Shown one piece after another: positions 1-11,300 of a stretch of DNA of 38,062 nt. This stretch comes from Seminavis robusta. Lineage: Eukaryota > Bacillariophyta > Bacillariophyceae > Naviculales > Naviculaceae. The stretch lies in the NCBI GenBank assembly GCA_903772945.1, contig CAICTM010001078.1, forward strand, positions 1 to 38,062, written 5' to 3'. Below the pieces are notes generated by a model. That model did no database searches. It had not been told where the DNA came from and was given only the letters and a program-made list of their open reading frames with translations. Position 1 is the stretch's first letter; each line of letters begins with the position of its first letter. Made by a program: the position numbers and the translations under genes.

Positions 1-1574
1 CCCACAATCCCACAGAGCCTATTCTGGAATAGCCCTCAACGTAGGCAGGGTTCGGAAACCACTAGTCGAGGTAACACATTATTCGTACGGTTACGCACTG
101 GTTCCACCCGGATAGCGTAAGCGAAGACGAAACACTGTGTGAACAATGTCGTCATCAGAAAAGTCTTGTTCCAGAGCACTCCTGTGAGTGCGATGCCACT
201 CCTGTAAGACTTGTGGCGGTCGATGCCGTCACTTGGTAATGATGTAGTCGAAACTGGAAGTTCCGATCACTTGGGGTTGCTGCAGCTGAAAACTGGAAAG
301 TACCGGCTGCATTCTTGTAGGCTCCTACTGTGCTCTTGACTGGCAGTGTGGACTGAGCTTGACATCAGTATGCCATGGTCTCGATCGCCAATGATGTGTG
401 GAAGCATCAATCCATTCAGACTTGATACTGGATTTGGAAATCAGGTGAGCATGAGTCTCTGCAATAGCACGGAAGCTATCTGGAGTCAGCTTGTTGTCCA
501 TTGGGATGGAACGTGAGCTGTCTCTACTTGTTGGATGGTCTGCTGTTGCCTTTTCTGAGGATTGGAATCCTCTGGTTCCCTCAGGGGGGATCTTCCTTCA
601 TCACGGCATCCTCTTCCTTGGAATCGAATGGCTGTGATTTGATGTACATGGTGTGCACTTGCTTGATGTGGACCTTGGTTTTCACCTCTTGTGGATGCGT
701 GCTAGCAACTTGTGGCGTTCCGTCGAACTGTTGCGTGCATGAGCTAGTTCCATGGTGGAACTGTTCCTGTAGAACTGTGGATTTCCTCTGCAGAGGAATC
801 TTCGGTAGATAGCATTGGCTGCAGTGTTGGTTGCTAGTAACACTGCAGCACACTTCTAGTAAAATGTAATAGTTTTGGTTTACTTTATTGGGCTGTATCA
901 AAGAAGTGATCTTTCCCCAGGGTTTTCTGGGATTGATTCAACTTCATTCCGTAGATAATTTCCCTACTCTAAAACCCCCCTTGTAAGGATATAGTGAAGC
1001 GGTGACCACATAGGTCAGTTAAACTGCCCATGTATGTAACTAGACAATAGATATAGATATCCCCGCTAGACTAGATTGGGATAAACGGATAATTTGTATT
1101 GGGGTGTCTGTAACACAACCTCCAACAGGTACGTCGATGACGCTGCTGACGCGAAGAACAAGCTCAATCTCGATCCTAGCCATCGGATTGGGTTAGAAGG
1201 CGGCTGCTAGCTCCTGCTGGTGACACCTCCTGGTCAGTCAATCTGACACCCCTGTGATCTCACCAGAGAGATCCTGAACAAGGTGATGTTTTTGACGTCA
1301 AAATCGAGCTAGCACACAGCGAGAAAATGATTAGAACAACAACAAGATCACGAATAACAACTACAACGACCAAACACCGCTACCTTATCGTATCCGGTAT
1401 GTTTGGAATGAGCGACCTCAAATTCCAAGAACGATCTTGTCGCCTGAGCATGCACATTCCTCGGGACCCCGTTGTCGATGAGCCACAACTACCGCCCGTC
1501 ACAACTCCCCCGGAACGAGCTCGCGCTGTGCAAACTGCACAGACCCAAGCTCCTCGCGATGCACAACAACCACA
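1..1574. other. no gene recognised; probable repeat or transposon-derived DNA
   Basis: The short open frames here have no recognisable domain or coherent composition and overlap on opposite strands, so none is called. The stretch leads into a gag-like fragment. The AT-rich segment around 840-1110 could be the remains of a long terminal repeat or leader, but no second copy of it lies in the window, so this cannot be tested here. Confidence 0.3.
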
Positions 1575-2150
1575 GTGTATGTTCCAGGCAACCTCGCATT
1601 CCCCCGCAGACTGCTCCATCAGCTGTCAGTACTACCTCGGTTGTACGTCCACCTCCGATTGGTCACCGCGGATCTTGGAAGCTTCCTTCCCCAGCTCCTG
1701 CTGCGATGCCCGGCTGCCTCACCAGCTCCAGCTCCTGCTGGTGGAAACGGCCTCAATCCGGTCGACGGCACGACAACGAATCCCGCTCAAACAGCAACTG
1801 GTTCCGGTGGTGGTGGAGGTGGTGGTGATGCAAATCCATCTACACCTGAACAGCCTTTGCTGTTCGCTCTGTTGTATCGTCATATCCAGAGAACATCTCA
1901 GAGTGCCATTTATAGTGTGTGTGAGTTATTGAATTCCCTCAAGATCAAGGACATCCCTTTGGAAGATGTGGATGTGGCAGTGCATAAGATCTTCACTGTC
2001 TATACCTTGCTTGAGACCAACTCCAAGAACCTGATGAATTATGAACCCTCAGACTTCTCAGAGAAAGTGCTCACCATTTTGGCTACCTCCAGTGTCCCTG
2101 AGTTCAACAAGGCTTTCATCAAGAGGATTGAAGAGGTCAAAGCTCGATAA
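1575..2150 (+). pseudogene. gag-like retrotransposon fragment
   Basis: The frame ends at 2150. It has a Pro/Ala and Gly-rich linker (a run of seven or more Gly near 1803-1830) followed by about 100 residues of helical sequence. The end of that helical part (SSVPEFNKAFIKRIEEVKA) resembles the capsid-like part of diatom LTR-retrotransposon Gag proteins, where a phrase such as 'TTSVPEFN..F' recurs. That comparison is from memory. A second Pro-rich frame at about 1580-1710 seems to run into this one through a frameshift, which suggests decay. No protease, integrase or reverse transcriptase follows. It could instead be an unrelated hypothetical gene. Confidence 0.4.
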
Positions 2151-4038
2151 CTTTTAGGAGCGAGAGCTCTGGGTTCTCTACAGATTTCAGGGCAAGGGCT
2201 CTAGATTTGTACCAGCAGCTTCAAGGCTCTACAGAAAGGCAGCTCGATGGCTTATTGCTTGGAGATGATATCCACATCGTCCTCCCATAGTCTAGAAAAT
2301 AATGAAGTGAAACAGTATTGAAAACGTAATCCATTCCTCTAGAGGCTTGTTGCTCAACTTATATCCCTCCACAGTCAGATCCCATCCTGTGTAGGCCGAG
2401 CAGAAGCAGTGGAGGGTGAACAGATAGATACTGTTCTCCAGACCGCCCCAAAGTGATTGAATAGCGAAGGCTCCAGCTCCTGAGGTGGGCTAGGCCAAAA
2501 GGGCCCAGCAGAAAGCTCTGCAGGCCCTCCTGTCTGACTGACAGGGCCAAGTCCTTGGCTTGGATGCCTACTGGAGGTGTTGAACACTCCTGGCACGCCG
2601 AGGCTCCCTTGCTGCCTGGCTACCGCTGTACCTGAGGAAGGGTTTCAGCGAGGCCCAATCCACTACTTGAGTACTGGAACTGAAAGTTATTGGATTAACA
2701 GAACGCATAGATTTGCAGGCAATTTTAAGGGAAGGAGAGTCTCCAGGTCGACAAGGAGCTCTCTGTATTATAACAATCAGTGCTACAGTGGTCTACAGTT
2801 AGATTTCATTGGAATTTGGAGTGGATTTCAAACCTACTCTTGAAGTCCTAAGTCAGCAACCTCTTGATCGATTTTGATAGTTCCAGCCACCACCACAGTG
2901 ACAGGAACCTTTGACTTGGCCATCCTCCAATCTACAACCCCAACACAAAGACCATTGGCATCAAAAGGGACCTACAATAGAGCTACTAGTATCATCTCGA
3001 CAACAACCTCATCCAGCTCCATACCGTATACCGTACTAGTAGCACAAAGAGAGGCAATTCACTCGAAAGAAGTCAACGAACACCTGAGTCTCCGAGTGTA
3101 CAGAAGACTTATTGTTTTCGCACCTTTCCTTGGCCATCGAAGAATACTTTTCAAGGAAGTTCCCTTCAGCAAATTGAGTGACTTGTCGCAATTGCATGCC
3201 GCATATATCTTTTGGGTCCGGGCTTATCACTTTCAGCTCGATGCAGCGATTTACGCAGAACGTTTGGGTTTATTTAACGTTGACGGGCTTATCTCTTTCC
3301 ATTCGCCCATGCAGTTTCAAGTGTCGAGTTTCCATGCTGTTGGGTTTAGCGATTTCACGGAACGTTGAAGAAGACTCATGCGAAAGTCCAAGGTTCCAAT
3401 TAGGCAACCGGTGCTCCAGGTTGGGAAGTGACGTACTTTACAATCTACTACTGGCAGGGGAAACAACTTCAGTACGTGGTTTGTTACACTTTGTGCCCCT
3501 TGGTGTATCCAACCATTAAGTCATTATCTACTAAAAAGAAGTCACATCGCCATGGGTTTTTGGATTGAAAGCGTTACAGTTCCCACGACCCAGAGTATCT
3601 GTAAATAGATTGAGTCATGCTTCATGAGTCAACACGATGGAAGCATCAACACGCAGAGAACGCTGACAAGAACACGTTCTCAACGAAACCAAAAGAAACG
3701 GTAACCTGGAGTATTCGACAGGAGTAAAGTATCCTGCCAACGAACCATTTCACGTAGATCCCACGTTGACTTCCATATGAATCAATATCAACTACCATGA
3801 TGCATTGGTCAAACACGCTCCAAGCAAGCTTTACTAATCACACCAAGCAAAGCTCACAACACAAGATTATGAATTACTAAGAAGCAAACTTTGCAGTTTA
3901 CCTTGCACTCGTCTTGAATAGTTGCAGTTGATATCGTTGGGTGGTAGCTACCTCTACGAGATCCCTCTATTCAAGTAGTATTTCCTCACGTTAGCAGATT
4001 AACTAGTCGCAGTTACGCACTGCCACATCTCCATCAAG
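2151..4038. other. no supportable gene
   Basis: Several open frames of 60-165 codons exist on both strands (the longest is 2874-3368, plus). None shows a recognisable motif, signal peptide or domain, and they overlap antisense frames of similar length. Given the flanking gag-like fragments, this is most likely degraded mobile-element DNA. Confidence 0.3.
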
Positions 4039-4563
4039 TTGTCCGAGGAAGCAACCAGACTCAAGCATGTCCTATGCAACCTATGCGGTGAAGAAACTTC
4101 CACCACAGGGTATCAGGCATCCCACATGCGTCTCGCATTGGCTAGTCAAGGAATCGATGGATGGATAGATCTCCTATTCCTCACCAAAGATGAAGTTATG
4201 GACCTCCAAGCTCCCAACAATACCAACGACGCTCCACGACCAGTACCTCTCACCAGGAAGAAGCTACTCGCAGCGATACAGATGTACCACCATTGGTCAT
4301 TCAAGAAGAAGTCTCTGGTGCGCATCACTTCGCTGACTGAAGCCGCACTCGACACATTCAGAGTTGGACTTTTCCAACCCCACGGTGAAATCATCCCGTG
4401 GCAGCAAATGAGACGTAGCCACTGGCGAGCATGCAATCGTGCTATGGGACAAGAACAACAAGCCCGTTCGGTCGGAGTTCAGAGAGTTTCACGGCGAATC
4501 CTCTTTCATCAAATGTGTTGGGGATTCGCGATTAGGGATTCAGCCCCTTTACCTCAGTACTAG
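4039..4563 (+). pseudogene. gag-like N-terminal fragment, probably frameshifted
   Basis: The frame opens with TTG rather than ATG, so the true start is upstream or lost. Residues up to about 125 are coherent: a segment around FLTKDEVMDL, then a VPLTRKKLLAAIQMYHHW helix, then an SLTEAALDTFRVGLFQP segment. This order resembles the N-terminal part of Gag-like proteins in diatom retrotransposons, from memory. After about position 4400 the translation becomes compositionally random and a different frame (4439-4633) opens, which suggests a frameshift or a break. No zinc knuckle or polymerase domain is attached. Confidence 0.4.
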
Positions 4564-5111
4564 AATTTCCACCAGTAGAAAAACTGAGCACATCCACTTT
4601 TTCAGTAGTATCTCAATAGCAAGACAATTGTAAACTAGAGAGCTGCCTTAGTGAATCTAACATACTACTGAAAAAGCTGACTGCCTATCCACAACAGACA
4701 GAGGATAGAGCAGTAGTCGGTGTATCGAAGCTACGACATGAAGAAAGACTGCCGAGGACGAACGCGATACGGATCGATCGATGACGACGCAACCGGCGTG
4801 CCGAAGAACAAAACTGCCGACGACGACGCGAAGCCGATACCGACCAGGAGACTGTCGAAGCGACAGCAACAAGAGAAGACTGTCGAAGGATCAACAGTGA
4901 TAAGAGAGAAGCCCTTCAGGACTGAAGGCAAAGGATCCGAGGACGGATCCGAAATCCCAGCAGAAGAAGAGTTTCGACGGCAGGATCGCAACGGCAGAAT
5001 CCACAAGGATTACCGACAGGAGAAGAGCCGACAGCATCCAGATGGAACTGTCAAGGCCGAATCAACAACCACTGTTGAGCGCGAAAGCCACAGTGCCAGC
5101 GCAGGGACCAA

Positions 5112-5130
5112 GGACGGGTACCCAACCAAG
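5112..5130. repeat. left copy of a 19-bp target-site duplication
   Basis: GGACGGGTACCCAACCAAG occurs here and again, without mismatch, at 7014-7032. The flanking bases differ on both sides (a/t before, c/a after). The two copies bracket a reverse-transcriptase-type coding fragment with an A/T-rich 3' end, as expected for target-primed insertion of a non-LTR retrotransposon. Confidence 0.8.
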
Positions 5131-6782
5131 CGTGAGACAGTGGTCGTTGGTAGTGGTTTCACAGCAGGCATTCCTGCTCGTCCACTACCACCCACACGGA
5201 CAACATTTGAGGATTTCCTTGCCACTTTGGAGCCTTGGGAAACAGCTCTTTATGACGAGCTTGAATGGATGGTGGACGCTTACTCCGTCCTGCAGATTGT
5301 CACAGCCATGCCCTTCTGGGTGGCGAGTGATGGGGCTGCAGACATTGACACTGGAAAGGTGAGTTTTGCTTGGGTTCTGGGCGACAATCGCGGTCAGATT
5401 GTGCTTTGGTGCTCTGGTCCCGTTTTTGGTCTTGTTCCGACATCCTACAGGGCGGAGGCTTGTGGCATTCTTTCCCCTACTTGCCTTCTGCGGAGACTGC
5501 TCGAGTTCTATGACCGAACCAGCATGAAAGATTATGTGCACCTGTGCGACAATGAATCCGTCACCAACAAGTGCGCTGGCTGTCTGGACTACGAAGGCTG
5601 GTACCCCAATGATTCCTTAGACTCCGACTGGGATGTCTTACAGCAGATCGAGGATTCGTTTCGGGCTGCTGTCGCAGTGCCTAAGATGGAGCACATCAAA
5701 TCGCACCAAGACAAGCACAAGGCCATCGGAACGCTACCTTTGAAGGCTCAACTGAACTGTAGAGCTGACAAAATGACAGGCAGCTACATGACAAGACACA
5801 TCAAACAGGACCACTCCAAGGTACTCCGATTTCCGGCCAACTTGGCCCAGCTGCACCTTCCCAAAGGAACATGCACATACAAACTCCCCAGAACGCTGCG
5901 GCATCTGAGGAACGACCAGCCCTTGTTCGACCACATTGTCAAACTTAATCCAGATTGGGATGAGGACACACCGGCACTGGTTGATTGGACAGCTCATGGT
6001 CGTGCTGTCAACCGTCAAGAAATCCACAAACCGACAATTGTGAAGTTTCTCTTTTAATTGTTGCCAGTTGTGAAACGAATACACCGGGATGACCCCAAGT
6101 ACGATCATCATTGTCCCCGTTGCGGCGGTGATCATGAGACTGAGACCCATGTTTACAGATGCCCGCATGTTGACGTGGATTTGTGGCGAGGGACCATGCA
6201 ACGAGCAATCAGTACAAAGTTGCGCAAGGACTCCACAGACCCCTTCCTATTGGAAATCGTTCTTGATGGGCTTCAATATCACTTTGAAGACCGGTTCCTA
6301 CACCCGTGGCATTACCCAGAACGGTATAGGGACCTTGTTGACGCTCAAAATCTCATTGGTTGGGATAATTTCCTGAGAGGACGATTGTCCAAGCATTGGG
6401 CCAAGCACCGGGACACATATTTGCATCGGGTCGGTTCCACGGAGACCACCAAAACTGGGCAGCTTTGGGTCACCAACCTGGCTTCTGTTCTGATCCAGCA
6501 TGGAATCTCTGGGAAGATCACAATGCCACCAGGCACGGCCGGGATCAGGAACAGAAATGGCGCAAGAAACACGAACAGCTCCAAAGAGAGGTTGAGCTCC
6601 TGTATGAAAAAGCAGACCTGCTCCCAGAGCATCTCCTTGATACCATCTTCAAACGACCCCTGGAGGAACATATGGCCAAAGGGCCGGGGGATATCAAAGC
6701 ATGGCTGGCCAATTGGCTTCCAGTTGTTGACAAAGCAATGAGGGATGAGCATGCACGTGAGCAGCCTTCCCAATCAGGGTAA
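5131..6782 (+). pseudogene. RNase H plus CCHC-like region of a LINE ORF2, inactivated
   Basis: A type I RNase H fold is readable. Candidate catalytic acids are Asp in 'ASDGA' (codon 5329), Glu in 'YRAEA' (5455), Asp in 'CDNES' (5548) and Asp in 'CRADK' (5767), with the usual spacing and a His-containing stretch (IKSHQDKH) before the last. After a region rich in basic residues comes 'CPRCGGDHETETHVYRCPH' (about 6115-6171), a zinc-knuckle-like cluster seen at the C-terminus of such ORF2 proteins. A TAA at 6055-6057 interrupts the otherwise continuous frame just before this cluster. Near 6500-6510 the coherent reading (…AWNLWEDHN…) moves to another frame, which ends at 6782. All upstream polymerase domains are missing. 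Confidence 0.75.
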
Positions 6783-6855
6783 CTATGCGCCGATGTGGGA
6801 TTCCCATTGCAATAGCGGGCGATTCAGCCTAGTCTAGATAGTTAGTCGTACAGCA

Positions 6856-6888
6856 CCCTCCGGAGTTTTGTTCAATTTCTCCGGTGGG
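6856..6888 (+). other. hairpin in the retrotransposon 3' untranslated region
   Basis: The arms CCCTCCGGAG (6856-6865) and CTCCGGTGGG (6879-6888) pair at nine of ten positions around a 13-base loop. It lies between the end of the ORF2 remnant and the element's 3' terminus. Many LINEs use a 3' stem-loop for recognition by their own reverse transcriptase, so that role is plausible but inferred. Confidence 0.4.
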
Positions 6889-7013
6889 GGGCTTACACTA
6901 GGCTCATCCTAAGTGGGCGCCCTTGTACGCCTGAGGTATATGGGTTCGTCACGGCACCGTTCAGCGGATTGTCTGACGAGGTGTAGCCTTTAAAATAAAA
7001 TTTCGTTATTTTT

Positions 7014-7032
7014 GGACGGGTACCCAACCAAG
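7014..7032. repeat. right copy of the 19-bp target-site duplication
   Basis: It is identical to 5112-5130 and directly follows the A/T-rich 3' end of the retrotransposon fragment. The flanking sequence after it resumes the frame that was interrupted at 5130. Confidence 0.8.
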
Positions 7033-7280
7033 AGATCATCAATCAACAAGGAAACGGGTTTGGAAAGGCAGACGACCGCACACAGTGTGAAGCAATCGCG
7101 CCTGACCTTGCAAGATCCTTAGTTCTAGATCTAACACTCTCTAGCCAAGAGTATAAATTGAAGTTTATCGCCCCATAGCCGAAAGACGAATAAGTAGTTA
7201 GACGAGATCTTAAAATAAAGAGCTAGTCTATCAAAAATAAAAATAAACAATACAATAGTCCACCTACCGTAGTATAGAAG

Positions 7281-7748
7281 ATGAGCGGTAGAGGTAGAGG
7301 AAGAAGTGGCCGAGGCAGCAGAGGACGAGGAGGGCGTGGAAGATCCAGCCCAGCGTCAAGGAACAGGCAAACAGGTTCATGCAAAGCCCTCGACCACCAT
7401 GTGTTCAATTTCGGTACATCTGGATCTGGAACGGCAGACCAGATGATACGAACATGGGAGAAGATCACCATCTACACTGGTCAACAGATGGGTGACGACA
7501 TCGGAAATGAGCTCCGAAACCTGACACAAACCATGTTGAAACCACCAGAATACTCAGAGGAGACCAAGGAAAGGCTCTGACTGGCAGCAGAATGACGCCA
7601 ACAGAAAAACACACGCCTGCTAACGGCGATCAAGGCCAGCCAAGCACTTATGGAGCAACAGATAAGCGCGGTTAGCCAGGACCCGAATGAAATAGGTAGC
7701 TTACGAGCCCTAATAATAGAAAAACCAAACATCGTCAATGCCGAGTAA
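7281..7748 (+). pseudogene. RGR-rich gag-like gene remnant with two in-frame stops
   Basis: The start at 7281 encodes an RNA-binding-like Arg/Gly tail (SGRGRGRSGRGSRGRGG). It is followed by a helical part with 'ADQMIRTWEKI' and 'DIGNELRNLTQT', a layout I associate with Gag-like proteins of diatom retroelements (from memory). Stops occur at 7578-7580 (TGA) and 7593-7595 (TGA), yet the same frame stays open and coherent (helix-forming, Gln/Ala-rich) until TAA at 7746-7748. Two stops 15 bases apart within an otherwise open frame indicate decay. Nothing of a pol gene follows. Confidence 0.5.
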
Positions 7749-8069
7749 TGAGCTACCAGGTAGCTAGCTAGTCAAGAAGCCAAACTCAACCTGATATGAT
7801 GGGCTCTCCAATGCATACTTTTGCATCATTTTTGATGCTGCTGGAGAAGGATGATGCTTCCAACTTCAACTAAAGGCTACTGGTAGTGTAAACGTAAATG
7901 CTAGCAACTCCCAATCATAGCTATTAAGAGCTCCCGTGAGGCTTGAAAGACCTAGTGACAACTGAAAGAACAAAAAACTCAATCTAATACATTCATTCAG
8001 GGATACCCAGATATCTCTTTGGGATTCTCTTCAACAAAGCTATAGGGAACATTGCATCTTGAGCTCTAC
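7749..8069. other. intergenic stretch 3' of the large surface-protein gene
   Basis: No gene was seen. The perfect palindrome TAGCTAGCTA sits at 7761-7770. The stretch would hold the 3' untranslated region of the minus-strand surface-protein gene and the decayed end of the gag-like remnant. Confidence 0.4.
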
Positions 8070-8303
8070 TCATGTCCAATCCATGAAGCCCTTCCAACGT
8101 GTCGCGCCACGCATACGAAAATCTGCGAACACATCATGGCTGGGAAGATCACTTGGCATCATGCTTGGAGAAGAGCTTGGAAATCTGCTTGGGGGAACAC
8201 TGGGTTCAAAACTTGGCCAATCACTTGGGGAAATACTGGGTTGAAAACTTGGTAAAGTACTTGGGCCAATACTGGGAAGTTCGCTTGGGTTGGCGCTAGG
8301 TCT
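8070..8303 (-). pseudogene. former C-terminal Pro-Ser tail beyond a premature stop
   Basis: Below the TAG at 8304-8306, the same frame continues the P-S-x-x-P-S pattern for about 50 residues (…RPSANPSELPSIGPS…). It then has a unique tail of about 25 residues, ending at TGA 8070-8072. Elsewhere in the array the equivalent position reads CAG in 'PSQKPS' or 'PSQRPS' units, so a CAG-to-TAG change explains the stop. The tail is either recently lost coding sequence or is read in other alleles. Confidence 0.55.
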
Positions 8304-11300
8304 CTAACTTGGTGTAGTACTTGGAATGTTGCTGGGAAAGGAGCTGGGTGTCATGGTGGGGATACTGCTTGGTAACTGGCTGTGTGTTGGACTCATACTT
8401 GGTGCCGTACTGGGAGATTCACTCGGAACTGGGCAGACATGACACAAAGGAGACCATGTCACTCCATCAGACTGTAATGTTGGGTCTCCTTGTTCTGTGC
8501 AAGCACTTCCCGAAAACGTGTTAGTCCACCCTGACCCCTTTCCGCCCCAAGCACACAAATTTTGGTTGAATGCTGTTGCAAAGCTAAAGGTTTGCAACAT
8601 GCTTGTAACGCTGCTTACATCCCAACTTGAGATGTCTTGGTTGAACGCTGTTGCATACTGGAACATCGCATACATGAGGGTGACCTTTGACACATCCCAA
8701 CCAGAAATATCTTGATCGAAGGAGTCGGCATTTCTGAACATGTTATGAAGGTGTGTTACTTTGCTCACCGTCCAGCCACCGATGTTTTGATTAAAGCTGG
8801 TAGCTTCACGGAACATGGAATTTGTAAGTGCAACTTCCCGGAGATCCCATCCACCAATATTTTGATTGAAGGTGGCTGCTCCATAGAACATGCCATTCAT
8901 GCCAGTAACTGATCCTGTATCCCAGGAAGAAATGTCTTGGTTGAAGTATGTAGCACCCCTGAACATTTTCCCCATGTCAGTGATTTTGCTAACATCCCAT
9001 CCAGTGATGCTGTGAGAGAAAGTCTGCATGTCATCACCTGTCCTATCGAAGAAAAAAAGTTCGTCAAAGGACATTTCTTCAAAGCACCAGCTGTGGATGG
9101 GACCATAGGTAGCTTGGGCAGTTGGAATATCGAGTAGAGCTGCATCAACACTAGATCGATCAAGAAAACATTGCTGAGCACTAGGTTGAAGACTCAAGGA
9201 TGGAGATGTTGAGGGTGACAAACTAGGCAAATTGCTAGGAAAACCACTGGGTTGAAGACTTGGCACATCACTTGGGGGAAGGCTTGGGAGATCACTTGGT
9301 ATCATGCTTGGAGAAGAACTTGGAAATCTGCTTGGAGAACTACTAGGTTCAAAACTAGGGCAAGGGTCACTTGGTGAATGGCTGGGAAGATCACTTGGCA
9401 TCATGCTTGGAGAAGAACTTGGAAATCTGCTTGGGGAAACACTGGGTTCAAAACTAGGCAAATCACTTGGGGAATGGCTGGGAAAATCACTTGGCATCAT
9501 GCTTGGAAGGAAGCTTGGGAGAGCACTGGGGTTGGCACTGGGTTTCTGACTTGGTCTGTACTAGGTAACATACTTGGGACATTGCTGGGTGAGGGCTGGG
9601 TGCATGCTGGGGTTTGTGCTTGGGACCGTACTTGGCACATGGCTTGGCAATGTGCTGGGGGAAAGGCTTGGCAATGTGCTTGGCGCTGTAGAGGGGGGTA
9701 AACTTGGCAAACTGCTGGGCAAATTGCTGGGCAAATTACTTGGTTCAAAACTTGGTAGATCACTTGGGGAATGGCTGGGACGAGCACTTGGCACATGCTT
9801 GGAAGGAAGCTTGGGAGCACTGGGGTTGTCACTAGGTCTCTGACTTGGTCTGGTACTAGGTAACATACTTGGGACATTGCTGGGTGAGGGCTGGGTGACT
9901 GCTGGGGTTTGTGCTTGGGACCGTACTTGGACATGGCTTGGCAATGTGCTGGGGGAAAGGCTTGGCAATGTGCTGGCACTGTAGAGGGGGATAAACTTGG
10001 CAAACTGCTGGGCAAATTGCTGGGCAAATTACTTGGTGAATGGCTGGGCAAATTACTTGGTTCAAAACTTGGTAGATCACTTGGGGAATGGCTGGGACGA
10101 GCACTTGGCATCATGCTTGGAAGGAAGCTTGGGAGGGCACTGGGGTTGGCACTAGGTTTCTGACTTGGTCTGGTGCTAGGTAACATACTTGGGACATTGC
10201 TGGGTGAGGAGCTGGGTGTCATGCTGGGGTTTCTGCTTGGGACCGCGCTTGGGACATGGCTTGGCAATGTGCTGGGGGAAAGGCTTGGCAATGTGCTGGG
10301 TGCTGTAGAGGGTGATAAACTCGGCAAATTGCTTGGCAAATTACTTGGTTCAAAACTTGGAAATCTGCTTGGGAAAATACTGGGTTGAAAACTTGTTGAA
10401 GTACTTGGGAGAATACTGGGAAGTTCACTTGGAAATATGCTTGGAGCAGAGCTTGGTGAAGTACTGGGGGTGATACTGGGCCCCTTGCTTGGTCCAAAAC
10501 TAGGTGCTGAACTTGGGAGCTGACTTGTTGAGGAGCTAGGTGCTATGCTGGGGCTGGCACTAGGTCTCTGACTTGGTCTGGTACTGGGATCGCTACTGGG
10601 TTGGGAGCTAGTTGATGGAGACGTGCTGGGGAGAGAACTTGGTGCTGTACTTGGAGCATCACTTGCACTTGGCTTGCTGCTGGGTTGAAAGCTGCTGGTT
10701 GGTGCATCACTTAGAAAATTGCTTGGTGCTGAGCTGGGACCAGAACTGGGAAGTATGCTTGGGGACTGGCTAGTGCTAGGGTCTGAGCTTGGCATACCAC
10801 TAGGCCCAAGACTTGTCGTTGGAGCAACACTTGGGGGGAGGCTGGGTAGACCACTTGGGTGGGTGCTGGGAATTGTGCTGGGTGACACGCTAACACTTGG
10901 GTTTGAACTGGGATCATTACTGGGTTGGGTGCTAGCTGATGGCAACGTGCTGGGGAAAGAACTTGGTGCTGTACTTGGTGCATCACTTGCACTTGGCTTG
11001 CTGCTGGGTTGAAAGCTGTTGGTTGGTGTATCACTTAGAAACTTGCTTGGTGCTGAGCTAGGATTGACACTAGGGAGAGCACTGGGCATCAATGATGGGA
11101 CCATAGTTGGAGCAACTGGGGATCTTGAAGGGTAGTTGGAAGGGATGATGCTAGGCATCAAGCTAGGGCCATATGAGGGTACTAGAGATGGTGACTCACT
11201 CGGGTATTTAGAAGGATTGCTGGATGGTGTCAGACTTGGAGAGGCAGAAGGGCTAGGGGTAGGCCCATGAAGTGACAACAGTATAATGTTCGCATTCTGG

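Larger units (their letters stand above)
5131..7013 (+). mobile_element. 5'-truncated non-LTR (LINE-type) retrotransposon
   Basis: This 1,883-base insert lies between perfect 19-base direct repeats. It contains only the 3' end of an ORF2-like gene (RNase H and zinc-knuckle regions), about 230 bases of 3' untranslated sequence with a hairpin at 6856-6888, and an A/T-rich terminus at about 6991-7013. Loss of the endonuclease and reverse-transcriptase domains with the 3' end intact is the classic result of incomplete target-primed reverse transcription. The reading frame has since gained a stop and a frameshift, so the copy is dead. Confidence 0.75.
4720..7122 (+). pseudogene. basic, charged open frame split by a retrotransposon insertion
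   Basis: From the ATG at 4720 to 5130 the frame encodes a highly charged, disordered-looking Arg/Lys/Asp/Glu-rich stretch of 137 residues. At 5131 it runs into an inserted retrotransposon. Reading from the second copy of the 19-base target duplication (7014-7032) in the same register continues openly to a TAG at 7120-7122. The uninterrupted frame would therefore be about 167 codons. Low-complexity charged composition is typical of a Gag linker or of non-coding DNA that happens to be open, and I do not recognise a family. The neighbouring gag-like fragments make a mobile-element origin likely. Confidence 0.35.

Noticed and set aside
9574..10388. Plus-strand open frames rich in Leu-Gly across the Pro-Ser array (for example 9574-9843 and 10173-10388)
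   Set aside because: They are antisense readings of the P-S-x-x minisatellite. Their 'LG' periodicity simply mirrors the CCA AGT codons on the other strand.
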